NCBI GenBank assembly: GCA_030692515.1
Contig: JAUXZS010000024.1
Span: 372,001 to 436,000 of the forward strand
DNA from: Bacteroidota bacterium
Lineage (GTDB): Bacteria; Bacteroidota; Bacteroidia; B-17B0; Aurantibacillaceae
DNA length: 64,000 bases
Direction: 5' to 3'
The position numbers and the translations under genes are program-made. The notes beneath the pieces were generated by a model that was not told the origin of the DNA, did no database searches, and was given only the letters and a program-made list of their open reading frames with translations. Below are positions 1 to 9,315 of the stretch, one piece after another (the first letter of the stretch is position 1; every line of letters starts with the position of its first letter).

Positions 1-1605
1 ACTTATAGTGGTAGATTTAGTGTGGGTGGTAAATTAAATGCTAATCTTGAACCAGATCCGGTTGAAGGAAAATATAACGAAGACGTTTATATTGCATACA
101 GAAGACCTGATGGTAAATTTTCAGAGCCAATTGGTATTGATGCAATAAATACTAAAGGTAATGACGCAGCAATTGCTATTTCACCCAATGGACAAACGTT
201 ATTTACTTTTTATAGCGATGCAAAAAACTCAGGCGATATTGCATATAGCAAATTAGTGGGTGACGAGTTTACAAAACCAATACTCTTAAATAAAAATATT
301 AATTCTGAATTTTGGGAGGGTTCGTGCTCTATCTCAGCCGACGGAAGATTTTTATATTTCGCAAGCGAACGCCCAGGCGGACTTGGAGGAAGAGATATTT
401 GGGTGAGCGAAAAAATAGATGGTGATTGGGGTCCTGCAAAAAACATGGGGCCAAACATAAACACAGTTTATGATGATGATGCTCCTTTTATTCATCCTGA
501 TGGTATAACCTTGTTCTTAAGCTCTAAAGGGCATTCAAGTATAGGAGGCTATGATATTATGTTTTCGATTAAAAAAGACGGTGAGTGGGCAATCCCAAAA
601 AGTATGGGTTTACCGTTAAATACAACAGAAGATGACCGCTTTTATGTTATTAATTCAAAAGGAGACAGAGGTTATTTTAGTAGTAACCGTGCATCTTCCG
701 GTGGCAAAGGGAAAAACGATATTTATTATGTTGAACCGGGAATTTTGGGCGAAAAACCAGTAATTGCTTTATTAAAAGGAACTGTTTATGGTAACGACCA
801 ACCTCTTGAAGCAAAAATTGAAATTATTAGAAACATTAAAAAAGACCAATTTACGCCAGAGGAACTAGAAATATTATCTGGAAACGAAATATCAAGCGAT
901 GGTAAACTCATTGTTGGCACTTATTTTTCTAACTCAAAAACCGGTAAATATCTAACAACACTTAACCCAGGTGCAAGATATAGAATAAAAGTTTCTGCCG
1001 ATGATTACGAATCGGTGGAAGAAGATGTTGATATCGAAAACTTAAAGGAGTACATGGAAACAACTAAAGACTTTTATTTAGTTAGTACCCATACTGTTGC
1101 TGGCACACCAACTGTTGCTGTAGTTATGCCAACTACAGAAGTTATAACGCCAACTGTAGCTGTTATTACTCCAACTTCAGAAATTACCCCAACGGTTGCT
1201 GTAACAACTTCTCCATGTTCGGGAAATACTTTACCAGATTTTGGCCCACTTAAAGGAAAATCTTTAAATGACATACAATATTACAAGCAACTATTAAATA
1301 TGGCCGGTGATTATTGTGCAGGAGATTTAATTTTCAAAGTTCAGATTGGCGCCTACCGAAAACCTGAAAATTTTAAGTATCCTAAATTACAAGTTTTTGG
1401 TAAAGCTGAAGTTGTTAATTATCCAGATGGCATTACACGCTTTACTCAAAAAGAATTTAAAACCATTAAAGAAGCAGAAGTGCAAAGACAAAAAGCTATG
1501 GCCAAAGGGCAAACAGATGCTTGGATAGTTGCCTTTGTTGATGGAAAACGTTACACCCTTGAAGATTTAATTATGCTTGATTTTTTAGGCAAAGCAATAA
1601 ATTAA
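1..1605 (+). CDS. PD40-repeat (WD40-like propeller) protein with C-terminal SPOR-like domain, 5' partial
   Basis: The frame is open from the first base (TYSGRFSVGG...), so the true start lies left of the window; the first possible alternative start, GTG at 22, encodes an ordinary Val inside a repeat. At least four PD40-type propeller blades are visible, with cores such as ISPNGQTLFTFYSD, ISADGRFLYFASERPGG, IHPDGITLFLSSKG and INSKGDRGYFSSNRASSGG. A carboxypeptidase-regulatory-like beta domain follows (about residues 245-340 of the visible part, LKGTVYGNDQPLEAKIEII). Then comes a low-complexity Thr/Pro/Val linker. The last 90 residues (FKVQIGAYRKPENF ... DAWIVAFVDGKR) look like a SPOR-type peptidoglycan-binding domain. 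In Bacteroidota, PD40 proteins with a wall-binding C-terminus sit in the periplasm or outer membrane, and some (PorE-like) are T9SS-associated. That role here is inference only. The gene converges on the next one, with a shared terminator between them. Confidence 0.8.
   Translation, partial: TYSGRFSVGGKLNANLEPDPVEGKYNEDVYIAYRRPDGKFSEPIGIDAINTKGNDAAIAISPNGQTLFTFYSDAKNSGDIAYSKLVGDEFTKPILLNKNINSEFWEGSCSISADGRFLYFASERPGGLGGRDIWVSEKIDGDWGPAKNMGPNINTVYDDDAPFIHPDGITLFLSSKGHSSIGGYDIMFSIKKDGEWAIPKSMGLPLNTTEDDRFYVINSKGDRGYFSSNRASSGGKGKNDIYYVEPGILGEKPVIALLKGTVYGNDQPLEAKIEIIRNIKKDQFTPEELEILSGNEISSDGKLIVGTYFSNSKTGKYLTTLNPGARYRIKVSADDYESVEEDVDIENLKEYMETTKDFYLVSTHTVAGTPTVAVVMPTTEVITPTVAVITPTSEITPTVAVTTSPCSGNTLPDFGPLKGKSLNDIQYYKQLLNMAGDYCAGDLIFKVQIGAYRKPENFKYPKLQVFGKAEVVNYPDGITRFTQKEFKTIKEAEVQRQKAMAKGQTDAWIVAFVDGKRYTLEDLIMLDFLGKAIN
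1093..1215 (+). repeat. In-gene TPTVAV-type short tandem repeat (linker)
   Basis: Degenerate repeats encode the units GTPTVAVVMPTTEV, ITPTVAVITPTSE and ITPTVAVTTSP. They form a flexible Thr/Pro-rich linker between the propeller/beta-domain part and the SPOR-like domain. The repeated codons for TPTVAV make the DNA repetitive, so this is a place where copy number may vary between strains. Confidence 0.7.
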
Positions 1606-1623
1606 ATTACTAATCTTTCAGAT

Positions 1624-1658
1624 AAAAAATCCTTTTACTTAAAGTAAAAGGATTTTTT
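1624..1658. terminator. Bidirectional intrinsic terminator
   Basis: A perfect inverted repeat has arms AAAAAATCCTTTTACTT and AAGTAAAAGGATTTTTT around a 1-base centre. It is flanked by A-rich sequence on the left and a T run on the right. It lies 19 bases after the PD40 gene stop and between two convergent genes, so it can serve both strands. Confidence 0.8.
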
Positions 1659-1843
1659 ATTTAGATAGGTTTCTATTTTATTAAGAAAATTTAAATACAC
1701 TAATTGCAACGCCAAATTAATAAAGGCATAACTAGGCAAACAAACTTTTTTTATTCAATAAACCTCTTCTTGAAAATTTAAAAAAATGATTTGTAATATC
1801 GCCGTGCCTATAAAACTAACTTGTCTTTCAAAAAAGCAAAAAA

Positions 1844-3370
1844 TTATAGTTTTAAAAGCTTAAATACCTTTTCCGATTTTTCGGAACTGGTGGCTTTTAA
1901 AATATAAATACCATTAGAATAATTTGACAAATTAATTTTCGTCTTGTTACTATTAATATTATCAAGATTTAGAATTAAATTCCCTGCAATATCAAATACT
2001 TGTAAAGCTTTTATTGTTGAGCTAGTGGCAGAAATCAAATAATCTGAAGAGCTTAATTGACCTACAGTAAATACTTCTTCTGCATGTTTTACAAAATCAG
2101 CTACCCCTACGCTTATACATGAAATAGTGTGAGAGTATACGCTGCTAGAATAACTTTGAATAGAAGTGTTAGCATATGAAACAAAGGAAGAAATTGTTGC
2201 TGTAATACTTGAAACTAAAGAATCAACCAGTAATAAAGTAGAAAAAGAAGGCAATGTTGTTGTACCCGTGCAATTTAAACTTCCAAAATTATTACTTTTT
2301 GAAATTGTTAAGTTGTTACTATTATGATAAGCGAAATATACATTGCCGCCGCTGCATGAAACTTTAAAGTCTCTGTTTGGATAGGTGGCTGTGCCCGTAT
2401 TTGTTATTGGAATAGGTGGATAACTTACAGTTTGTACGGTTGTGAAATTATTATTTACAGAACTAAGAATGGGTACACAAGTAATTGAACTAGTAACATT
2501 ATAAACCCCTGAGTAGAGTGCGCCATTTTTGTAGGCAACATGCGAAACAAAATTATTATTAATTGGCCTTGTAAACGAGGTAAAACTACTCAAACTAGTG
2601 TCAGTTTTTACATATGTATAAGTATTGTTATTTCTAAACAATGCAAAAATTGTACTACCAACAGTGTCAACATCCGTTCCAAAATCGGGATCAAGATCAA
2701 ATGGCAACTGTTTTTTAAGGATGTGGATACCAGTATTTGCCATCGTTACCGGGTTAGTAATTTTAACAAAAAACATAAGGTTTGTTGAAGACATGCGACC
2801 ATATAAAATAACACTATTTGGTCCAGACTTTGCGATGCGAGCAGCTCCTATAGAACCTATGTTAGTTGGCGTAGTTATGCTCATTGCAGCAATGGTACTG
2901 CCAGTTATAGAATTTGTTGTGTAAATGGTTTGCTGTAGAGTCATAGGATTACATCCCAGCTTTACAACTACCCCGTTATTCAAGGCAATTACCCTATCCG
3001 ATTTGTTTTGAGGGTTTGGTGGGCAGGGAAAAAAAGCATATTGGGTACTTATAGAACCATTAAGGGTATCAATAGAAATAAAAGGAGTTGTACTTCCTCC
3101 AGTATGTGTAATACTAATCTTGCCCGCATTTACAGTCAAAAAAAGTCCGCCACCTACAGTTGTAAAGCCAAACTTTTTCGACCAAATGATGTTACCTTCC
3201 AAATCTTTTTTAACAACACAGTGTTTTGCCCCTGAGTCTCTTACTAGTACATATAACCTATTCTTGTATATTGTTGCATCGGTATAAGTTGCAGCAAACG
3301 ATTTTTGAAAAGACTGTCCAAAAGAAAATAGAAAACTAAAAAACAGTATTGAAAATAAAAAATGCTTCAT
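1844..3370 (-). CDS. Secreted protein with T9SS type A sorting domain
   Basis: The 508-residue protein starts with a clear signal peptide (MKHFLFSILFFSFLFSFGQ). Its last 85 or so residues form a Por-secretion (type A) sorting domain: a VFTVGQL... strand, then IKALQVFDIAGNLIL, INLSNYSNGIYILKA and a terminal EKVFKLLKL. Type A domains send cargo through the outer-membrane T9SS channel and are cleaved by PorU, which is encoded further right in this window. The middle is Ser/Thr/Asn-rich beta sequence with no catalytic motif I recognise, similar to propeller-like surface proteins. It stands alone, converging with the PD40 gene. The cargo function is unknown; export by T9SS is well supported. Confidence 0.85.
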   Translation of the reverse strand: MKHFLFSILFFSFLFSFGQSFQKSFAATYTDATIYKNRLYVLVRDSGAKHCVVKKDLEGNIIWSKKFGFTTVGGGLFLTVNAGKISITHTGGSTTPFISIDTLNGSISTQYAFFPCPPNPQNKSDRVIALNNGVVVKLGCNPMTLQQTIYTTNSITGSTIAAMSITTPTNIGSIGAARIAKSGPNSVILYGRMSSTNLMFFVKITNPVTMANTGIHILKKQLPFDLDPDFGTDVDTVGSTIFALFRNNNTYTYVKTDTSLSSFTSFTRPINNNFVSHVAYKNGALYSGVYNVTSSITCVPILSSVNNNFTTVQTVSYPPIPITNTGTATYPNRDFKVSCSGGNVYFAYHNSNNLTISKSNNFGSLNCTGTTTLPSFSTLLLVDSLVSSITATISSFVSYANTSIQSYSSSVYSHTISCISVGVADFVKHAEEVFTVGQLSSSDYLISATSSTIKALQVFDIAGNLILNLDNINSNKTKINLSNYSNGIYILKATSSEKSEKVFKLLKL

Positions 3371-3508
3371 GGTTGTTTTGTTTTCCTACCATAGCACAAA
3401 CTTCATACCAAAATTTGTTAAAAACACTGCGTTCAGAATTGAAAACGCAGAAAAACATAAGTTAATTCTAAGGAGAGAATTTACGGCGAAATGTTTGTAA
3501 TAAATTCT

Positions 3509-3844
3509 TTAGAAAAATCGAGAATTTAATTCGAATAAAGGAGGGCCTCTAGTAGTAAATATAAATTTTTTCGAAACAAATAAATGGCATGCTATTATCG
3601 AGAAAATTATAATTATAAAATGGTGAAACAATGTATTACTATCGAGTGCAGAAAGCAGATTTGATTCTGAAGCAAACATATATGCACATAAATAACATTC
3701 ATGTTCAGCTTTACAATAGTGTTTAACTTTTAAAGCGCAATGATTTTCATTAAAATGTTCAATAGCATGTAACGCTTTTTCCCCAATTGGAAAAACGATT
3801 GATACAAGCATAAACACTAAAATATATTTGCGAATTAATTTCAC
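3509..3844 (-). CDS. Small membrane/periplasmic protein resembling the HYC_CC_PP family
   Basis: The 111-residue protein has an N-terminal hydrophobic segment (YILVFMLVSIVFPIG), then a His/Cys-rich stretch (HAIEHF..NHCALKVKHYCKAEHECYLCAYMF) and a second membrane segment (HHFIIIIFSIIACHLFV). It ends with RGPPLFEL. The HYC tripeptide, the CxxC pair and the PP near the C-terminus match what I remember as the pattern that gives the HYC_CC_PP family its name. Such genes are commonly found next to TonB receptors in Bacteroidota. The Cys/His residues suggest metal binding, which is inference. It lies 21 bases downstream of the lipoprotein gene on the same strand, so it is the last gene of the receptor locus. 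A distant relative sits at the other end of the locus. Confidence 0.7.
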   Translation of the reverse strand: MKLIRKYILVFMLVSIVFPIGEKALHAIEHFNENHCALKVKHYCKAEHECYLCAYMFASESNLLSALDSNTLFHHFIIIIFSIIACHLFVSKKFIFTTRGPPLFELNSRFF

Positions 3845-3865
3845 TTTTTAATACAGTCGCAATTT

Positions 3866-4525
3866 TTAATTAATTTTTATTTTAAAAGGTACAGCAACAT
3901 CCACATCTCCTGGAGCATAGGTGCCATCCTTAACGCCTGGTTGATGTTTTAACTCAATGTTTAACTCCTTTTTTGTTGCTGTCATTGCACCTGTCATCCA
4001 CTCTGTAAATAACCCTATTGGCTTAGGTGTTGCGGCGCCATCTGAATCTTTATAAGTGATAGTTAAATTAGTACCGCTTATAGTAACAGAAGCACTCGGT
4101 AAAGCAGAAGGACTTTGTTGATTAAAAAAGAACATATGATCAGCTGCTTCTGCTAAAACCTCGTTGCTTATTGTATCAATTGGGTTTTTAGTTTCATCTA
4201 ATAACAAAAGATTAACTGTATAATTTTTATTTGCCAATAAATTTATTACAGAATCTGTTTGTGCCGACGCTGTTGTTGTGCCTGGCCCATAAAACCCAGT
4301 AATACCGCCGTCACCATCAGGGTCTTTGTAAAAATAAGTTGCAGTAGTTGTCCCGTCATTAATCATTACTTTCATTGTAGTAATTACCTCTTGTGCATTT
4401 GGAGGAGGGTTACCGGTTGTTGTTGTTGGCGTTGGTTTAGGATCATCATCCTTTTTTTTACACGATACACCTACTAAGGCTATTGCTACAGCAGCACTTA
4501 GAATCATTTTTGTTGTTGTTTTCAT
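3866..4525 (-). CDS. Conserved lipoprotein downstream of a TonB receptor
   Basis: The 219-residue protein begins with a lipoprotein signal ending in VGVSCKKKDDD (lipid-anchored Cys22), followed by a Pro/Thr-rich tether. The body is beta-rich: ITTMKVMINDG, YFYKDPDGDGG and LLANKNYTVNLLLLDETKNP. It ends in a distinctive HQPGVKDGTYAPGDVDVAVPFKIKIN. Proteins of this type are found directly downstream of small-ligand TonB receptors in Flavobacteriia, sometimes annotated as a type 1 periplasmic-binding fold. They are thought to act as surface or periplasmic partners of the receptor. The start lies 6 bases after the receptor stop, so the two are almost certainly co-transcribed. The ligand cannot be read from the sequence; metal is the best guess from the neighbours. 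Confidence 0.65.
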   Translation of the reverse strand: MKTTTKMILSAAVAIALVGVSCKKKDDDPKPTPTTTTGNPPPNAQEVITTMKVMINDGTTTATYFYKDPDGDGGITGFYGPGTTTASAQTDSVINLLANKNYTVNLLLLDETKNPIDTISNEVLAEAADHMFFFNQQSPSALPSASVTISGTNLTITYKDSDGAATPKPIGLFTEWMTGAMTATKKELNIELKHQPGVKDGTYAPGDVDVAVPFKIKIN

Positions 4526-4531
4526 TTGTTT

Positions 4532-6892
4532 TTATTTTTCATGTTTTGATTGTTTGTTTTTATTATATAAAGTAAAGGGCATGCGTAATCTGAAAGTTAT
4601 ATTTGTTCCCGCCGCATCATTATAATACCTGAACCTATCTAAATAATCTCTATAAATTGTATTTAAACCATTTGTAACAGATAGTGTAAAAATTAATGGT
4701 CGACGTTTTAATAAAAGTGTTGTGCTTAAATTTCCACCGAGTAAAAAATATTTTTCAGGCGGTGGTGCAAAATCTGAATTTACTGGCACACGAATTTGTT
4801 TATTTACTAATTGAGATACCACTTCAATATAACTCTCTTTTAAATATTTTTTATCCTTAAAAGTATAACCAACGGTTCCTTCTATCCTATCGGCAGGCAT
4901 GTAAATTAATGGTTGTTTATTGTCAATGTTATATCCTCGAACTATCATTCCTCTAGCTTTTAGGTATAAATTAAAAATAAACGAGTATTTCGTTGAGCCA
5001 TCCACACCAAAAATATTAGCATTATTTTGTGTGTAGTTAAAAACCGGAAAAGCACCGCGAATAGTCAGTTCAGGTCTATCGGCTGGAACGTAATAAATAA
5101 AGTTGCTGAAATAATAATTATAAATAGTAAGCTCAGTTTCAAACTTTTTAAACTTATGTTGGGTATTACTAATAAGGTTAAGAGACCTTTCAGTTTTTAA
5201 ATTTTTATTCCCGCGCTCAATTGCAGCAGAACCTTGATGAAGCCCATTTGTATATAGCTCATTTACCGAAGGTGAACGCCATCCATTTGCAGCATAAAAA
5301 CTTGTTTTTAAATTCGTAATTGGTTTGTAAATAAAACCAGTATTAACACTTAAGCCGCTAAATGAATTGTGGTAACGCACAAATTCATTTAACTCTAAAA
5401 CATATGGTGTTATATATCTTTCATCATATCGGGCACCGATTTCAAATTCAATTTTTGGCAATATATATTTTTCGATTGCAAAAACACCCCATGTACCACT
5501 AAAAAATCCAGGCAACAAATATCTACCTGTGTAGGCATTTTCTTGATACATTCCTTGCGCCCCAAATTTTCCACTGAAACGATTAATGTAATCATGCTCC
5601 CATAAAACTTCTCCGTAATGTGTAGTTAACCTAAAGTCATAATCTGGTAAATTAAGCTCAGCTAATGCATTGTTACGTGGTTTATGTTTATCATACTCTT
5701 GCCGTTTATTATATTGATATGCATAATTAGCGTAAAACCTTGAACGTAACCCCGTGTGAAAATGAAAATTAAATTTTATTAATTCGTGTTCAGAAACTTG
5801 CTTAGGCCTATCTATATTATAACTAAAAGTTGCCGAAGAGTCCGCTGGATTTGAGCGATTAAAAGCCGCTTGCAAGTCTGTTAAATTTCCAATATGTGCG
5901 CTAGAAAAAATACCAATTTCGGAGTTAAATTGACTATAAAATATTTCGGCATTAAATTTTTTACCATGATACGCCAATGTATATGAGAAATTTTTTTCTT
6001 GAACACCAGTATTTTTTAGATAATAAGTTGGAGTTTTCATACTGCCTGCTTGCTTAACGGTTCCTTGCACACGCCAACTAAAGCCTTTTATTTTATCAAA
6101 GTAGCCCTGCAATTGTCCAGATACAATTCCGGACCTACCATTGGTTGCGCCAACAGTATTTAACTCCCCTGTAACCGATGCAGAATCAGGGAGTGTGGCG
6201 GGTTCAATTAAAACAACACCTCCAATAGCATCGCTACCATAACGCACTGTTGAGGTACCTCGTATTACAGTAATTTTCTGTGCTATAAATGGATCAATTT
6301 CTGGTGCATGTTCGTTCCCCCAATTTTGTCCCTCTTGTCGTATCCCATTATTTAAAGTCATAATACGATAGCCTTGCATCCCATTTATCATTGGTTTACT
6401 GATTGTTGCGCCATTATTAAATGTGGTTATTCCATTTAAGTTTTTTAAAACCTCGCCCAATGGTAAACCTTTGCTTTTATCGAGTTCCTTCATTTTTAAG
6501 GTTTCAAATGCTTGTGGTAAAACCTCATCTGCTTTCTTTTCTACAATTTCAATATCTTTTAATAGATTAAAAGTATGAGGTAGTTTAAAAATTATTTTTT
6601 TAGATTTTAATAGGTCAAATGAAAAAATTGTATCCTTACATCCTACATGCTGAATTAAGACTTTGTAATTACCATTACATAAATTATCAAAAACAAATTC
6701 CCCTCGCTCATTAGTTTGAATTATTTTTTCGGGAGATAGCAATTTTACAACAGCAAAACCTAAATGTTCACTATTATCTTCATCCCTTACTATTCCTTTT
6801 AGTTGCAAGCTGCAATTTTGAGAACGGCATAATGAACTTAGAAATAATATTATAAAAACTAATATTTGTTTATTTATAAACATAAAAATCAA
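4532..6892 (-). CDS. TonB-dependent outer-membrane receptor (CarboxypepD_reg-like N-terminus)
   Basis: The 786-residue protein carries a signal peptide (about residues 1-24) and a CarboxypepD_reg-like domain (about 30-110; LKGIVRDEDNSEHLGFAVVKL). A plug domain follows (about 130-235) with INGMQGYRIMTLNNGIRQEG and VIRGTSTVRYGSDAIGGVVL. A 22-strand-type barrel runs to the C-terminus, including WRSPSVNELYTNGLHQGSAA and YRDYLDRFRYY. The plug and barrel motifs resemble zinc/iron/copper receptors of the ZnuD/FecA-like group more than SusC, and no SusD gene is present. The receptor lies between two small His/Cys membrane-protein genes, with a lipoprotein gene directly downstream, which also points to a metal or metal-chelate substrate (inference). 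The alternative start 3 codons in (MFINK) is equally plausible. Confidence 0.85.
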   Translation of the reverse strand: MIFMFINKQILVFIILFLSSLCRSQNCSLQLKGIVRDEDNSEHLGFAVVKLLSPEKIIQTNERGEFVFDNLCNGNYKVLIQHVGCKDTIFSFDLLKSKKIIFKLPHTFNLLKDIEIVEKKADEVLPQAFETLKMKELDKSKGLPLGEVLKNLNGITTFNNGATISKPMINGMQGYRIMTLNNGIRQEGQNWGNEHAPEIDPFIAQKITVIRGTSTVRYGSDAIGGVVLIEPATLPDSASVTGELNTVGATNGRSGIVSGQLQGYFDKIKGFSWRVQGTVKQAGSMKTPTYYLKNTGVQEKNFSYTLAYHGKKFNAEIFYSQFNSEIGIFSSAHIGNLTDLQAAFNRSNPADSSATFSYNIDRPKQVSEHELIKFNFHFHTGLRSRFYANYAYQYNKRQEYDKHKPRNNALAELNLPDYDFRLTTHYGEVLWEHDYINRFSGKFGAQGMYQENAYTGRYLLPGFFSGTWGVFAIEKYILPKIEFEIGARYDERYITPYVLELNEFVRYHNSFSGLSVNTGFIYKPITNLKTSFYAANGWRSPSVNELYTNGLHQGSAAIERGNKNLKTERSLNLISNTQHKFKKFETELTIYNYYFSNFIYYVPADRPELTIRGAFPVFNYTQNNANIFGVDGSTKYSFIFNLYLKARGMIVRGYNIDNKQPLIYMPADRIEGTVGYTFKDKKYLKESYIEVVSQLVNKQIRVPVNSDFAPPPEKYFLLGGNLSTTLLLKRRPLIFTLSVTNGLNTIYRDYLDRFRYYNDAAGTNITFRLRMPFTLYNKNKQSKHEK

Positions 6893-6947
6893 TGCATAAG
6901 CATTGCGGTAAAATAAAATGTAAAAAAAAGAAAATTAAGCCGGGATA

Positions 6948-7286
6948 TTATTGGCTTATTGGAGGTGCTCGCAATAATGATATTGCATAGGAAATAGTTG
7001 AAAATTTAAAAGCGGAAATTTCTGTAGACACAGAACTTTTCGGCTTTAAGGGAATGAAATTATTTACAAATTTAAAAATGTTGAAATAAACTGGCTTATT
7101 GTATTCGTCAAAATTACAGTCGTCAGATGATTGAGAAGATTGCACCTTGGTTTCTGAATCGAACGAAATAACTGAATGATCATGATGAAATAAATCATGT
7201 ATATAAACTTTAGGAGTTGCGACCCAAAGCGCCATTAGCACTAAAAAAGTAGACACAACTATTTTAAAAAATTTATTTTTAATCAT
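6948..7286 (-). CDS. Small membrane protein, divergent relative of the HYC_CC_PP-like protein
   Basis: The 112-residue protein has an N-terminal membrane segment (IVVSTFLVLMALWVATPKVYI) followed by a short His motif (HDLFHHDHSV), a single Cys in DDCNFDEY and a C-terminal LRAPPISQ. It shares size, architecture, an N-terminal His cluster and the terminal PP with the protein at 3509-3844. It lacks the HYC tripeptide and the CxxC pair. It is the first gene of the receptor locus, 55 bases upstream of the TonB receptor. A role in handling the receptor's ligand, probably a metal, is inferred only from composition and position. This stop-to-start distance and the shared strand favour one operon of four genes (7286 down to 3509). 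Confidence 0.6.
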   Translation of the reverse strand: MIKNKFFKIVVSTFLVLMALWVATPKVYIHDLFHHDHSVISFDSETKVQSSQSSDDCNFDEYNKPVYFNIFKFVNNFIPLKPKSSVSTEISAFKFSTISYAISLLRAPPISQ

Positions 7287-7351
7287 TTCAAATATAAAAG
7301 TAATACAATTCTTTTAAAATCAATTAAATTCATTAAAAATTAACAAATCAA

Positions 7352-9229
7352 CTACTTTTTCTTAGTGCCTATTTGCTCCCTTTGTTTAGCCATATCGGCC
7401 AACTTTTTTTGGAAATTAGAAACTTTAGCGGGTTTTTTCATGTTTGCTTCTAATTGCTCTCTAATTTTAGAATCACTAATAATTTTCTTCATTATCCAAT
7501 TTTGTAAAAAAGTAAACATGTTAGCTAAAAAATAATACCAGCTTAAACCCGCCGCATAATCATTCATTACCGCTAAAAAAATAACAGGCATAAAGTACAT
7601 CATAAATTTCATGCCCGGCATTTGATTATTTTGCTGCGGCATCATGCTACTGTTCATGTATGTGTAAACGAGTGTACTCACAAACATTAATAAAGCAAAT
7701 AAACTTACATGGTCGCCATAAGCCCAGTTAATAAATGGTACATAACCAAAATTCCAAATTGTATCGTAAGTACTTAAATCTTCTGCCCATAAAAAAGCTT
7801 GCTGACGTAACTCAATAGCAGCAGGCAAAAAAGCAAACAAAGCAATTAAAATAGGGAACTGCAATAATAAAGGGAAACAACCAGACAATGGATTAACACC
7901 GGCCTTTCGATACAAGGCCATTTGCTCTTGTTGTTTTTTCATTGGGTCGGGGCTTTTCTCGAACTTAGCGTTTAAAGCATCTGTCTCCGGCTTTAAAACA
8001 CGCATACGCGCTCCGCTCATATATGTTTTATAAGCAATTGGTAATAACAATATTTTAACGATTAAGGTTAAAATTAAAATTACAATACCAATATTTAAAA
8101 AGCTCAAAGCATCAAATAATGGAATAATCATCCACTTATTAATGTAACTAAATATGCTCCATCCTGTTGGCACAATGTATTCCATTTCGTAACCATAGTT
8201 TTTTAAAACTTTGTAATCGTTTGGTCCAAAATATAATTTGAAAGCGAATTTTTCGTTTGGTAAATGTGAGTAGGGAATTCCAAGTTCGCTCGAAACAGCT
8301 TTTACAATAGTAGTTGAATTAGGACGTAAACTAGTTTTAATAAAACTTCCGGTCTTTACAAAAGCGTTTTCGGCAATAATTGTAGAATTAAAATACTGTT
8401 GCTTAAAGCTTACCCATTTTATATCAGCATCATTTAATTCCTTTTCTTCCTCCTTCATTGGATTAATATAATCAGGACTATTTAATGTTTGCTTGTAATA
8501 TATAGTGGCTGCTTGTTTTTCCTTTTTAATATATTTTTCTTGACTTGGATAAAGCATTTTCCATGCTAACTGTAATTGATCTTCTGTTTGAGAAATAATA
8601 CTTTCCATCCCAACAAAACGAATTTCAGAATTAACAATATAATCGTTAGGCTTTAATGAATAAGAAAATTCAATATAACTACCGGGCTTTGAAGTTTCTA
8701 ATTTTAAATCGATACTTGTAGCTGTTTGTTTTGCAGATGTAAAGTAAAAACTATCTGTTGAAAAAATACGAGAACGATCGTAAGCATTTAATTTTAATGA
8801 AAAATTTAGGGAATCTCTATCAAATAAAACAAGAGGTTCAGTTTGACCCGAACGTTGGTATTTTTTTAATTCAACTTTAATTATTTGCGCACCTTTATTT
8901 AAAATAGTGGCTTTGATATTTTCATTCTCTATAACAAAAAATTCTTCCTTACCTTTAGTTGCAGGAGTAAAATCACGGTATTGATCATTTAATAAAACAG
9001 TTTTAGCAGAATCGTTTAAAACAACTTGTTCTTTAATTGTATCGGCAACTTTTTGAGTAATGGCTTGGCTTGCTATTAATTCAGCTTCTGCTTTTTGTTG
9101 AACAAGAGCAATTGAATCTTTTATTTCCTTATTACGAAGGAGAGTTTCTTTTGACGGTCCACTAACATACAACCAAATACCTAAAATTGCTGCAATTATA
9201 CCCAGACCTATTAACGAATTTTTATCCAC
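7352..9229 (-). CDS. yidC: Membrane protein insertase YidC
   Basis: The 625-residue protein has the usual length and layout of Bacteroidota YidC. An N-terminal membrane anchor (LIGLGIIAAILGIWLYVSGP) is followed by a large periplasmic beta domain (about residues 60-350). The conserved insertase core comes next, starting at WSIFSYINKWMIIPLFDALS, with the cytoplasmic hairpin YKTYMSGARMRVLKPETDAL and the downstream helices MYFMPVIFLAVMNDYAAGLSWYY. The C-terminal tail is Lys-rich (KKPAKVSNFQKKLADMAKQ), as expected for ribosome contact. YidC inserts and folds inner-membrane proteins with or without SecYEG. It is transcribed alone, 86 bases downstream of the symporter gene on the same strand. Confidence 0.96.
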   Translation of the reverse strand: MDKNSLIGLGIIAAILGIWLYVSGPSKETLLRNKEIKDSIALVQQKAEAELIASQAITQKVADTIKEQVVLNDSAKTVLLNDQYRDFTPATKGKEEFFVIENENIKATILNKGAQIIKVELKKYQRSGQTEPLVLFDRDSLNFSLKLNAYDRSRIFSTDSFYFTSAKQTATSIDLKLETSKPGSYIEFSYSLKPNDYIVNSEIRFVGMESIISQTEDQLQLAWKMLYPSQEKYIKKEKQAATIYYKQTLNSPDYINPMKEEEKELNDADIKWVSFKQQYFNSTIIAENAFVKTGSFIKTSLRPNSTTIVKAVSSELGIPYSHLPNEKFAFKLYFGPNDYKVLKNYGYEMEYIVPTGWSIFSYINKWMIIPLFDALSFLNIGIVILILTLIVKILLLPIAYKTYMSGARMRVLKPETDALNAKFEKSPDPMKKQQEQMALYRKAGVNPLSGCFPLLLQFPILIALFAFLPAAIELRQQAFLWAEDLSTYDTIWNFGYVPFINWAYGDHVSLFALLMFVSTLVYTYMNSSMMPQQNNQMPGMKFMMYFMPVIFLAVMNDYAAGLSWYYFLANMFTFLQNWIMKKIISDSKIREQLEANMKKPAKVSNFQKKLADMAKQREQIGTKKK

Positions 9230-9315
9230 TATTTAATAATTTAAAACGTGGCAAATTTAGCATTTTTTGAAAGATAACTTAGAGAAAAAATCATAAAATG
9301 AAGGCAAAAGAGGAA

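Noticed and set aside
2540-2924. Antisense open frames within the T9SS type A cargo gene
   Set aside because: They are by-products of the low-complexity Asn/Thr codons on the other strand and overlap each other.
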